From assembly GCA_937915565.1 (NCBI GenBank), contig CALDMH010000073.1:1-18458 (forward strand): 18,458 bases of DNA. Direction: 5' to 3'. The translations under genes were made by a program, and so were the position numbers. This stretch comes from an uncultured Clostridia bacterium. GTDB taxonomy: Bacteria; Bacillota; Clostridia; Christensenellales; Borkfalkiaceae. This document shows, piece by piece, positions 1 through 7,125 of the stretch. The notes below the pieces were generated by a model. The model searched no databases. It was not told where the DNA came from and saw nothing but the letters and a program-made list of their open reading frames with translations. Every line of letters starts with the position of its first letter. The stretch's first letter is position 1.

Positions 1-1
1 A

Positions 2-307
2 GCGGTTAAGGCCTGCGAAGCCGTCGCCGAACTGAAAAACAGGGTTTCGGCGTTTATGAAGGTTTTTGCGAAATATTATTTGCGCGATAATCAGTCTTTC
101 GGGCTTGAAGTTCATCAGTTGTATATGGGCGGACAACTCGCAAGGCTCGATTACACGATTCAAAAGCTTAACGCGTTTGTTGAAAACGACGAGAAAATAG
201 AGGAATTGGAGGGCGGAATTCTTCCGCTTAACTACAATCCGCCCGTAACGCTCGATTGCAGCTGTATGACGGATTTCAGAATGTTGTTATCTTATTGCTT
301 ACAATAA
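2..307 (+). CDS. C-terminal fragment, probable GH20-type beta-N-acetylhexosaminidase
   Basis: The reading frame is open from the left edge of the window to a TAA at 305-307, so this is the 3' end of a longer gene; the first in-frame ATG at 56 is probably internal. About 101 residues are visible. The stretch FGLEVHQLYMGGQLARL, followed by an amphipathic helix and an acidic IEELE segment, resembles what I remember of the C-terminal helices of clostridial GH20 enzymes (FEVQDIRLGGL-like). That recollection is the only basis for the family call, and the catalytic domain lies outside the window. It ends 12 nt before a GH130 phosphorylase gene, so the two are probably co-transcribed. An exo-hexosaminidase beside a mannoside phosphorylase would make sense in N-glycan salvage. 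It could instead be another glycosidase. Confidence 0.45.
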   Translation, partial: AVKACEAVAELKNRVSAFMKVFAKYYLRDNQSFGLEVHQLYMGGQLARLDYTIQKLNAFVENDEKIEELEGGILPLNYNPPVTLDCSCMTDFRMLLSYCLQ

Positions 308-319
308 CAGAGGTAAATT

Positions 320-1366
320 ATGAGTTTTAAATTTGAAAAATATCACGCCAACCCGATTTTAAAGCCTAACCCGAACAACGAATGGGAAGAGAGATGCGTT
401 TTAAACCCTGCCGTAGTTTACGACGACGAGAGGGAGGAGTTCGTTATGTTATACCGCGCCGCGGGTAACGACGTTCGCCACCAGATAAAACTCGGGCTTG
501 CCACGAGCAAGGACGGAATAAATTTCTCTCGGCGCAGCGATAAGCCCGTGTTCGAGGGGCATCACGACGACCCGGACGGCGGTTGCGTGGAAGACCCGCG
601 CCTTATGAAAATCGACGGAGTTTACTTCCTCACCTACGCCGCAAGGGCTTACGCCCCCGGGAGATATTGGTTAGAGCCGTACGTCGAAGGCGTGACGAAA
701 GCCCCGAGGTATCTCGACGAAACCGACTTTTTTTGCGATGGGCTTCCGTCCTTTGCAAACGACAATATAACGGCTACTTACCTTGCCGCAACCAAAGATT
801 TTAAAACGTTCAAAAAGTTCGGCAGGATAACCGAAGCCGCCGTTGACGACCGCGACGTTTATTTGTTCCCCGAAAGGATAAACGGCAAATACGTTATGAT
901 TTCCCGCCCGAAATTCAAAAATACGGCCGTGAAAATGCCGTCCGTGTGGATTTCCTTCGGCGACGACCTTATCGATTTTAACAACCCCGAACTTTTAATG
1001 ACGGGTGAGCAGTGGTGGGAAAGCCAGCGTATGGGCGGAGGAACGCCGCCGATAAGGACGGAAAAGGGTTGGTTTATGCTTTATCACGGCGTGGACGAAA
1101 AGGGCGTTTATCGCGTAGGCGCGGTTTTACTCGATTTGGAAAACCCGAGGAAAATCGTTGCGAGAACCAAGGATTTTCTTATGGAACCCGATAAAGATTT
1201 TGAGTTGCAGGGGCTTTACGAGGGTTGCGTTTTCCCCACGGGAACGGTTGTTAAGGACGGCACGCTTTTCGTTTATTACGGTTGTGCCGATACTTATATC
1301 GGGCTTGCAACCTGCAATTTTGCGGAACTTGTCGATTATCTCGTTTCCGAGTGCGGACGAAAATAA
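320..1366 (+). CDS. GH130 family beta-mannoside phosphorylase
   Basis: A complete 348-residue protein of usual GH130 length, with ATG 6 nt after an AGAGG ribosome site. GH130 enzymes phosphorolyse beta-1,4-mannosides, for example Man-GlcNAc or Man-Glc, to mannose-1-phosphate in the cytoplasm. The sequence shows the five-bladed propeller signatures: N-terminal NPILKPNP, LNPAVVYDDE (about 28-37), MLYRAAG (43-49), GGCVEDPRL (87-95) with Asp92 as the expected proton donor, GGGTPPIRTEKGW in the last third, and the C-terminal FVYYGCADTYIGLA blade. No signal peptide is present, in keeping with an intracellular enzyme. The exact substrate (Man-GlcNAc, Man-Glc or mannobiose) cannot be settled from the motifs I can read. 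It lies directly downstream of a likely hexosaminidase, which favours an N-glycan core disaccharide. The next gene is convergent, and a hairpin terminator lies between them. Confidence 0.9.
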   Translation: MSFKFEKYHANPILKPNPNNEWEERCVLNPAVVYDDEREEFVMLYRAAGNDVRHQIKLGLATSKDGINFSRRSDKPVFEGHHDDPDGGCVEDPRLMKIDGVYFLTYAARAYAPGRYWLEPYVEGVTKAPRYLDETDFFCDGLPSFANDNITATYLAATKDFKTFKKFGRITEAAVDDRDVYLFPERINGKYVMISRPKFKNTAVKMPSVWISFGDDLIDFNNPELLMTGEQWWESQRMGGGTPPIRTEKGWFMLYHGVDEKGVYRVGAVLLDLENPRKIVARTKDFLMEPDKDFELQGLYEGCVFPTGTVVKDGTLFVYYGCADTYIGLATCNFAELVDYLVSECGRK

Positions 1367-1430
1367 AATAAACCTGCGGCCGACGAAGAGCCGATTTAAA
1401 AACGACCGAAACGCCGGCAGAGAATAAAAT

Positions 1431-1470
1431 AAGCCGCGTAAAACGATTAAATCGTTTTACGCGGCTTTTC
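1431..1470. terminator. Bidirectional intrinsic terminator
   Basis: A near-perfect palindrome has 18-nt arms at 1431-1448 and 1450-1467 (arm begins AAGCCGCGTAAAACGAT), followed by TTTTC on the plus strand. It lies between the convergent GH130 gene and the last gene of the hydrogenase operon, so it probably ends both transcripts. On the minus strand it comes after the tandem repeat, about 90 nt past the hydrogenase stop codon. The remaining bases of the 191-nt gap hold only this hairpin, an AT-rich stretch at 1363-1430 and the repeat. Confidence 0.8.
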
Positions 1471-1560
1471 AAATGCCGAAATTACGCAATTTTTCAAATG
1501 CTCAAACTACGGGCTTTTCAAATGCCGAAATTACGCGACTTTTCAAGTGCCGAAATATTA
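1466..1560. repeat. Four-copy tandem repeat, 24-25 bp period
   Basis: Four imperfect copies begin at 1466, 1491, 1515 and 1540. The first and third share TTTTCAAATGCCGAAATTAC exactly. The second differs at a few bases (GCTCAAACTAC) and the fourth is truncated. The first copy starts within the right arm of the terminator and the last contains the TAA stop of the hydrogenase gene (1558-1560, complement). The array therefore fills the whole space between that stop codon and the terminator. There are no spacers of unique sequence. Confidence 0.85.
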
Positions 1561-2979
1561 TTTTAACAACGAAACGGCGTCGGCAATAGTTTTTTCAAGA
1601 GCCTCTCTGCCGTATTTATCCACTTCGGCTTTGTTCTTTTCGCCGTGAGTGAGGCAACCCGCGCCGCCGATACAGCCGCCCACGCAAGCCATACCTTCGA
1701 TGAAGTTTGCTTGAAGTTTGCCCGCTCTCTTTTGCAAAAGCGCAACGCGGCATTGTTCGATTCCGTCGCAGGAGCAGGGTTTTAAAACGAATTCGAGATT
1801 TTGTTCCCTTATTCCTTCCGCAACAGCGTCGGCAAGTCCGCCGCTACGGGCGAAGATTCTGCCGAAGTAGGACGCGTTGTCGAGAACGTCCTCTTCAAGG
1901 GTCGTAATGTCGATTTCACGGCTGTCAAACAAAGCCTGCAATTCCTCGAACGTCAAAACGGCGTCGACGTAAGGCTTAACCTTTTCTCTCTGCGCTTCGC
2001 CTTTTTTCGCGGTGCAAGGTCCTATGAAAACGATTTTGCAGTTCTTTTCGTGTTCCTTGATATACTTGGAAATCGTCGCCATAGGCGAAAGATTATGCGA
2101 AACGAACGGCAACAAATCGGGGAAGTTCTTTTCTATGTAACTTACGAAAGCAGGGCAGCAGGAACTTGTTAAAAATCCTTTTTCGGCAAGTTCTTTGGAT
2201 TCCGCCTGCGCAACCATATCCGCGCCGAGCGCGGCCTCGATAACGGTGTGGAAGCCGAGTTTCCTGAGTCCCGTGATAACCTGTCCGAGTTTGGCGTAAG
2301 TAAACTGGCTGGAAACGGAAGGCGCAACGACGGCGTAAATCTTATAATTCTGATTGCCGTGGCTGCCTTTAAGCATATCTATAACGTTGAGGATAAACGA
2401 TTTATCGCTTATCGCTCCGAACGGGCAGGCGTAAACGCACGCGCCGCATTCGATGCACTTATCGTTGTTGATGCAGGCCTGCTTATCCTCGCCCATCGAA
2501 ATAGCTTTAACCTTGCAAGCGGTTTCGCAGGGGCGTTTGTAGTTAAGAATCGCGCTGTAAGGGCAAACCTTGGAGCAGCAACCGCATTCCTTACATTTCG
2601 TTTTGTCGATATGCGCAACGTGGTTGTCGTCAAAAGTGATAGCTCCGAACTTGCACGCGTCCTCGCAACGGTGCGCAAGGCAACCGCGGCAGGCGTTCGT
2701 AACTTCGTAGCCGCCCATAGGACATTCGTCGCAGGCTATATCGATAACTTCGATAACGTTGGGGTTTTGCTTGTTTCCGCCCATAGCGATTTTAACTCTT
2801 TCCGCCAAAATAGCGCGTTCCTTATAAACGCAACAACGCATAGTGGGCTTTTTCCCCGGGACTATCATTTTCGGAATATCGAGCAGATTATCCTGCAAGG
2901 TATCCGCCCACGCCTGTTTTGCAACTTCCCGTAATACTTTATATTTAAGGTATTGAACCTTCGTATCGAATTTTCTCAT
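1558..2979 (-). CDS. Monomeric ferredoxin-type [FeFe]-hydrogenase (group B-like)
   Basis: This 473-residue protein should make or consume H2 at an H-cluster, exchanging electrons with ferredoxin in the cytoplasm. A Cys-rich N-terminal half carries several [4Fe-4S] sites: C97/C100/C105/C109, C129/C132/C135/C139-P, C175/C178/C181/C185-P, plus extra Cys at 83, 86, 151, 155 and 169. The catalytic half has the three H-cluster loops in order: TSSCCPAF (C274/C275), IGPCTAKKGE (C322) and GMACVGGCIGG (C432/C436). These deviate slightly from the group A forms TSCCP, MPCTAKK and MACPGGC, and with the N-terminal layout they suggest the less-studied group B. Extra cysteines at 402, 404 and 410 (KPCSCDGIEQC) may bind something more. 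ATG at 2979 follows a CGGAGA site, 12 nt after the phosphatase gene. It is the last gene of the operon. The maturases HydE, HydF and HydG are not in this window. Confidence 0.88.
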   Translation of the reverse strand: MRKFDTKVQYLKYKVLREVAKQAWADTLQDNLLDIPKMIVPGKKPTMRCCVYKERAILAERVKIAMGGNKQNPNVIEVIDIACDECPMGGYEVTNACRGCLAHRCEDACKFGAITFDDNHVAHIDKTKCKECGCCSKVCPYSAILNYKRPCETACKVKAISMGEDKQACINNDKCIECGACVYACPFGAISDKSFILNVIDMLKGSHGNQNYKIYAVVAPSVSSQFTYAKLGQVITGLRKLGFHTVIEAALGADMVAQAESKELAEKGFLTSSCCPAFVSYIEKNFPDLLPFVSHNLSPMATISKYIKEHEKNCKIVFIGPCTAKKGEAQREKVKPYVDAVLTFEELQALFDSREIDITTLEEDVLDNASYFGRIFARSGGLADAVAEGIREQNLEFVLKPCSCDGIEQCRVALLQKRAGKLQANFIEGMACVGGCIGGAGCLTHGEKNKAEVDKYGREALEKTIADAVSLLK

Positions 2980-2991
2980 AAAAATCTCCGT

Positions 2992-4164
2992 TTAAAAGTA
3001 ACTGACTTTAATACGTTTACCCATTTGTTTAAGACAGCCCGACAGTTCTTCCACAAGATTCATTTTAATGTTGAAGTTGATAGGTAAATCGGGATTCTGG
3101 TGCGCGGGATTCACGGCTCTTCCCACGAAAAAGTTTATGTCCGTAGCCTCCTCGAAGAGCATACGGCAAATAAGCGAAGCTCCGTCCTGTCCGTAGCCCC
3201 ATTTTTCGTAAAGCTCGTTATCGCCGAGCGCGTCGTGAGCGTATTCCACAACGCGGTTTATCGTGATAACGCCTTCGGTAACGAGGTCCACGCCCTCGAT
3301 TTTAGCAATCGGGGGAACGTCCGAACGCGTAAACTTCATATCAACTTCCACTTTTTTGCCTAAATATTTGGCGGCAATGGAAGAAGTCGTTCCGCCGCAA
3401 ACGATATGCTTGCCCTCTTTTGAAAAGAACAACGCCATCATACGGTTTGCGTCGTCCCTGTCCCTCGGCGGGCCGAAGAGCAGGTTCATAGGAACGCGTT
3501 TTTTAATTTTTACCACGCAGGCGGTGGCGTCGTCGCCGGGGGTATGCTCGTAAAGCCTGTCAACTTCGTCGAGAAGAATGGTGGAGAGCGTTTTCGCCGT
3601 GTAACCGCCCGCCGCAACGGCAACCATATAATCTATGATTTCGTCGCGTTTCCAGCCGAAGTTATAAGCAAGTCCTATGCCTGCGTGCGGACAACCGTCG
3701 CTCATAGCGATAAACGTGTCGTCCTCCTGCAATTTTATGGTGGAATGATAAATCTTTTTTCCGCCGATGTTAAGTTCCGTTTTAGGGTAGTTGTAATTCT
3801 GACCGTTGCGGAGCAAAATGGTCAACGGGTTATCGTACTGGATAAGCTCCATTTCGCGATTTTCCACGATGTGCATAATCGTAAACGTGGAATACGCTAC
3901 GCCTCTCACGGAACAAATCGGGAGAGTTTGAGCTATGGTTTCCACGCAATCGTCAATCGAAAGCCCTTCCGCCATCATCGTGGAAATGATTTTGCTCGTT
4001 AAAGTCGATAAAATGCTCGCCTTAACGCCGCTGCCGAGTCCGTCCGCCAGAACGACCACCGTGGAATCATCGCCTTGCCCCACTACGTCGACGTGGTCGC
4101 CGCAAAGCTGTTCACCGGCGTGGTTTATGCTTTTATATCCTATATCCGCGCAAAGGTCATTCAT
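2992..4164 (-). CDS. SpoIIE/PP2C-type Ser/Thr phosphatase with extra C-terminal domain
   Basis: This 390-residue cytoplasmic protein has no membrane segment. Residues about 1-220 form a PP2C-SpoIIE phosphatase domain: CGDH (D23), VLADGLGSG with metal-binding D41/G42, MSDGCPHAG, and GDDATACVV, which together supply the expected acidic metal ligands. It should remove phosphate from Ser/Thr residues of a protein partner. Residues about 224-390 are a separate domain (LLFGPPRDRDDANRM, CGGTTSSIAAKYLG, YGQDGASLICRM) whose function I do not recognise. The ATG at 4164 overlaps the last 8 nt of the PAS-hydrogenase gene, so the two are translationally coupled. Phosphatases of this kind are known neighbours of PAS-containing [FeFe]-hydrogenases in clostridia. 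A role in relaying the hydrogenase's redox signal is likely but inferred. Confidence 0.87.
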   Translation of the reverse strand: MNDLCADIGYKSINHAGEQLCGDHVDVVGQGDDSTVVVLADGLGSGVKASILSTLTSKIISTMMAEGLSIDDCVETIAQTLPICSVRGVAYSTFTIMHIVENREMELIQYDNPLTILLRNGQNYNYPKTELNIGGKKIYHSTIKLQEDDTFIAMSDGCPHAGIGLAYNFGWKRDEIIDYMVAVAAGGYTAKTLSTILLDEVDRLYEHTPGDDATACVVKIKKRVPMNLLFGPPRDRDDANRMMALFFSKEGKHIVCGGTTSSIAAKYLGKKVEVDMKFTRSDVPPIAKIEGVDLVTEGVITINRVVEYAHDALGDNELYEKWGYGQDGASLICRMLFEEATDINFFVGRAVNPAHQNPDLPINFNIKMNLVEELSGCLKQMGKRIKVSYF

Positions 4165-5833
4165 CGGAGATACTCTCTTTAAGTTTCGTCAGCGCGATTT
4201 TGGTTTCGGCTGCGGTTTCACCGAGCAGGGAGGCGATTTCCTGTACGATACGCATTTGTTTATCAACGACGTTATCGGCGGTTTCAACCGTCTGATTACG
4301 CAATTTTTCGCGTTTTTCTCTTTCGTTTTCCTGTTCGGTTATATCCCTCATTATGCACAAAAGCATATGGTAATTCGGGTCGTAAATAATCGTTTGCTCA
4401 ACGAATTTGCCGTATTCCGCAAGGTAAGTTCTGCGGTTTCTCACGGCGCGTTTCTTTTCCAAAACCTCCAAAAACGGCTTCGGGTCGAGAATTCTCACGA
4501 TTTGGTCGCCCAAAACGTCGGAATTATAACGAATATTCAATATTTTACGAGCCGACGGGTTGATTTGCTGAACTTCCAACGCCTCGTTGACTACGATTAA
4601 AGCGTTGGGCGTGTTGGAAACGATGCAATCGGAAAAGCTGACGGCTTTTTCTTCGAGATAGGGCAGGCACATCGAGATTTCCGCTTTGCCGTTATAAATG
4701 GCGATAGCCTTTTCCCGGCAGGTATCGTATCCGCAAGAACCGCAGTTAAGTTCGTCCTCCGGCCTGTTTTTGCCCATTTTTTTAAGAATCCCCACGATTT
4801 CTTCCTCGGTGGGAATTTTAGTTTCCAGTTCAATCGGCTCGAAGCGTTTTTTCAAATCGAGCGTGTCCGGCTGAACCACTTTAAAATCCTTTTCGCCCGC
4901 GTAATTCGCCACGGATTGATAATCGATGACGGGGGAGCGGTGATATTTTTCCATAACCGGTCCGCCAACGCAGCTGCCCACGCACGCCGACATTTCGATG
5001 AAGCACTTATGAACCTTGCCGCTTTCTATTTCCTTTAAAGTGGCTATGCAGTTTTCAACGCCGTCGATTGCGAGATAAGTGTAACCTTTTTCTCTTTGCG
5101 CCATCGTTTTCAAAATTCCGCCCGTGGTGGGGAAGAAACGCGCGCGGCTTTCTTCGCTTGCGTCCATATCGGGTTCGATTTCGATATGCTCTGCGCTTAA
5201 CCATTCGGTCAGTTCTTCAAACGTCAAAACGGCGTCCACGATACCTTCGTAAAGCTGCGCCTCGTCCTTTTTCGCCACGCAAGGCCCGATAAATACGGTT
5301 TTTGCATCGGGGTGCTTCTTTTTTATTTCCGAACAATGCGCCTGCATCGGCGACATAATGTCCGCAAGAAGGGGCAAAAGAGAAGGGTAGTATTTCTGAA
5401 TAAGCAAATTTACCGAATGGCAACAAGAGGAAATAACGACGTCCTTCGTGCCTTCGGCAAGCATTTTTTCGTATTCGGTTTTAACGATAGTCGCGCCGAC
5501 GGCAGTTTCTTCCGCGTCGGCAAATCCGAGCCGTTTAAGAGCTTTTTTTATGCCGTTTATTCCCGCGCCGTGGTAGTTGGCTATAAAAGACGGCGCAATG
5601 CTCGCGTAAACGGGCGCGCCGGATTGAATAAACACCTTAACCTTTTCGGTTTCGGCAACGATTTGTTTTGCGTTTTGCGGGCAAACCACGAAGCAGTGTC
5701 CGCACAAAATACATTCGTTGGCGATAATATGCGCCTGATTGCCCGAAAAACGGATTGATTTGACGGGGCAATGCCGAATACATTTATAGCAGTTTTTGCA
5801 GTTTGATTTTTTTAACGTCAGACATTCCGCCAT
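4157..5833 (-). CDS. PAS-containing sensory-type [FeFe]-hydrogenase (group C, HydS-like)
   Basis: A 558-residue modular redox sensor. Order of domains: two ferredoxin [4Fe-4S] sites (C12/C15/C18/C22 and C41/C44/C47/C51); an H-cluster domain with divergent loops SSCCHS (C137/C138), IGPCVAKKDE (C185) and MSACVGSCVGG (C284/C288); a further [4Fe-4S] motif, CGSCGYDTC (C364/C367/C372) plus C389; a PAS domain at about 398-500 ending in CIMRDITEQE; and a charged helical C-terminus likely to form a coiled coil. In this family the catalytic core is thought to sense H2 or redox state and pass the signal through PAS, not to be the main H2 producer. The ATG at 5833 is preferred: it lies 7 nt after AAAGGAGG, while the GTG at 5839 is almost on top of that site. 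Related PAS-hydrogenase/phosphatase/hydrogenase clusters (hfs in Thermoanaerobacterium) affect H2 versus ethanol output. Confidence 0.9.
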   Translation of the reverse strand: MAECLTLKKSNCKNCYKCIRHCPVKSIRFSGNQAHIIANECILCGHCFVVCPQNAKQIVAETEKVKVFIQSGAPVYASIAPSFIANYHGAGINGIKKALKRLGFADAEETAVGATIVKTEYEKMLAEGTKDVVISSCCHSVNLLIQKYYPSLLPLLADIMSPMQAHCSEIKKKHPDAKTVFIGPCVAKKDEAQLYEGIVDAVLTFEELTEWLSAEHIEIEPDMDASEESRARFFPTTGGILKTMAQREKGYTYLAIDGVENCIATLKEIESGKVHKCFIEMSACVGSCVGGPVMEKYHRSPVIDYQSVANYAGEKDFKVVQPDTLDLKKRFEPIELETKIPTEEEIVGILKKMGKNRPEDELNCGSCGYDTCREKAIAIYNGKAEISMCLPYLEEKAVSFSDCIVSNTPNALIVVNEALEVQQINPSARKILNIRYNSDVLGDQIVRILDPKPFLEVLEKKRAVRNRRTYLAEYGKFVEQTIIYDPNYHMLLCIMRDITEQENEREKREKLRNQTVETADNVVDKQMRIVQEIASLLGETAAETKIALTKLKESISDE

Positions 5834-5835
5834 CG

Positions 5836-6102
5836 TCACGCCTCCTTTGCCTTTTCAACGGCGGGCAAAACGGTTTTTTTCCAGAACTCTCCGAAGCCTT
5901 CCGGAGTAATTCCGCTGTAAACGTCGTCGCCCACGGTTATCGTAACTCCTATACGATTGCATCGACCGGAGCAAAATGCCCCGGTCAATACTATTTCGTC
6001 TTCCAGATGATTATCTTTAATTTTTTCGTTGAACAGTTCCACGATTCGGGAAGAACCCTTTATGTAACAGGAACTGCCGACGCATATCTTAACGAATATC
6101 AT
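5836..6102 (-). CDS. [2Fe-2S] thioredoxin-like ferredoxin, second copy
   Basis: An 88-residue protein with the C-x4-C...C-x3-C pattern of thioredoxin-fold [2Fe-2S] ferredoxins (NuoE/HydC-like): C7, C12, C44, C48 in ICVGSSCYIKG and FCSGRC. It is a paralogue of the next gene upstream, with the same length and motif spacing. The frame is open further upstream, but the real start is the ATG at 6102, because the recognisable fold begins there and upstream residues are an out-of-frame read of its neighbour. This ATG shares a base with the neighbour's stop (TAATG), so translation is probably coupled; I see no ribosome site of its own. Only 2 nt separate its TGA from the sensory hydrogenase start. 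It probably carries electrons to or from that hydrogenase. Confidence 0.88.
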   Translation of the reverse strand: MIFVKICVGSSCYIKGSSRIVELFNEKIKDNHLEDEIVLTGAFCSGRCNRIGVTITVGDDVYSGITPEGFGEFWKKTVLPAVEKAKEA

Positions 6103-6344
6103 TATTGTACTTTTGCTTTGATTTCTTTCTCGAAGAATTCCTTTACGGTTTCGGGGGAAACGGAGAAGAACTTGTCGTCCACCGTAACGCACACGCCGAG
6201 CTGGCATTTACCCATACAAAACGTTCCGCCGAGCTCGACTTTGTCGCCGAGCCCCGCTTCGTCGATATAATATTGAAGCCCCTCTACGACTTTGCGCGAG
6301 CCTTTGATATGGCAGGAAGAGCCTATACAAACTGTAACTTTCAT
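6102..6344 (-). CDS. [2Fe-2S] thioredoxin-like ferredoxin, first copy
   Basis: An 80-residue protein with four predicted [2Fe-2S] ligands, C6, C11, C43 and C47, in VCIGSSCHIKG and FCMGKC, followed by the beta-strand pattern VTVDDKFFSVSPE. It fits the NuoE/HydC-type thioredoxin-like ferredoxin family in stand-alone form. No NuoF-like flavoprotein is nearby, so this is not a complete bifurcating hydrogenase set. ATG at 6344 follows AAGGAGAA. The gene sits 18 nt after the kinase gene and overlaps the second ferredoxin by one base. Copy one ends in a lysine-rich tail (EKEIKAKVQ) and copy two is slightly longer, so the two may have different partners. Confidence 0.9.
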   Translation of the reverse strand: MKVTVCIGSSCHIKGSRKVVEGLQYYIDEAGLGDKVELGGTFCMGKCQLGVCVTVDDKFFSVSPETVKEFFEKEIKAKVQ

Positions 6345-6362
6345 CTTTTCGTTCTCCTTATT

Positions 6363-7112
6363 TTATTCATAATCGACTACGTCAACCCACGAAAGCAGGA
6401 ATTCGCGTTCTTTTTCGTTGCCCTTAACGCTCTGCGAAGCGGCGACGATGGGCATCCATTTCTGGACGTATTTTTTATCCGTACCGCTCTTCGCGCAGAA
6501 GAGGTCGAGATATTTTTCCGCGCCGGCAATATCTCCGTTAAGCCAGAACAAAAGATAAGTTCTCGCCACGTCTGCGGAGGCGTTGCCCTGGGTTGCGTGC
6601 GACCAGTCCAGAACGTAAGGAGTTCCGTCGTCGGTGATAATAACGTTGGAAGGGTTAAAATCGCCGTGGCAAAGACTGTTGTGCTTGGGCATACTGTCAA
6701 GACGAGTATGCAATTCGTAACGCGTGGTGGCGTCGAGATTCGTTTCCGAAATCTTGCGGTTCATTTTGTCTTTAAGCTTGGTGAGAAGCGGGCAGACTTT
6801 GGATTGAACTTTCATTTGAAGGTCAACGAACGTTTCGAGATATTCGTCCTTTTTGTCCGGATTTTCCTTCATAATTTGTTCAAGGGTTTTGCCTTTGATG
6901 AAATCGGTTACGATAGCCCATTTTCCGTCGATAACCGAAACCTCGCGAACTTTGGGAATGTTAAGTCCCGTTTCTTCCACTCTCGCCTGATTCAAAGCCT
7001 CGTTCAAAACGTCGGCCTTGGAAAAATTCGAGTCGAACACTTTGATACATATATCCCCGTCGCGATAAACGGTTTTATGGTTTCTGACTGCAATAATTCT
7101 GTCAAGATTCAT
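6363..7112 (-). CDS. APH-fold phosphotransferase/kinase
   Basis: A 249-residue protein of the aminoglycoside phosphotransferase/choline kinase-like superfamily. It has a probable ATP-binding lysine (K24 in CIKVF), a hinge-like VTDFIKGKTLE (68-78), the catalytic loop CHGDFNPSNVI (H149, D151, N156) and the metal-binding VLDWSHA (D169). The substrate is unknown; antibiotic resistance is unlikely, since it lies between adhE and redox genes inside a metabolic operon. The ATG at 7112 follows TAAGGAGGAG, which overlaps the adhE stop codon; the gap is 13 nt. Its partner could be a small metabolite, or a protein whose phosphate is removed by the PP2C phosphatase four genes downstream. That link is inference. 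Confidence 0.82.
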   Translation of the reverse strand: MNLDRIIAVRNHKTVYRDGDICIKVFDSNFSKADVLNEALNQARVEETGLNIPKVREVSVIDGKWAIVTDFIKGKTLEQIMKENPDKKDEYLETFVDLQMKVQSKVCPLLTKLKDKMNRKISETNLDATTRYELHTRLDSMPKHNSLCHGDFNPSNVIITDDGTPYVLDWSHATQGNASADVARTYLLFWLNGDIAGAEKYLDLFCAKSGTDKKYVQKWMPIVAASQSVKGNEKEREFLLSWVDVVDYE

Positions 7113-7125
7113 TATTTTCTCCTCC

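Noticed and set aside
1466..1560. CRISPR-like array
   Set aside because: The four units are contiguous with no unique spacers, are degenerate, and no cas gene is nearby.
2248..2934. A 228-codon plus-strand frame opposite the hydrogenase gene
   Set aside because: It mirrors a gene with intact [4Fe-4S] and H-cluster motifs; no domain is visible in the antisense product. Similar mirror frames opposite the kinase, phosphatase and spoIIE were rejected for the same reason.
5831..5839. GTG start for the PAS-hydrogenase at 5839
   Set aside because: It would lie one base after GGAGG; the ATG two codons later has proper spacing.
5836..6344. Part of a complete electron-bifurcating (HydABC) hydrogenase
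   Set aside because: No NuoF/HydB-like flavoprotein gene is present in the window, and the ferredoxins are stand-alone.
6363..7112. Aminoglycoside resistance gene
   Set aside because: The APH fold is shared by many metabolic kinases. There is no mobile context, codon use matches the neighbours, and the gene sits inside a redox operon.
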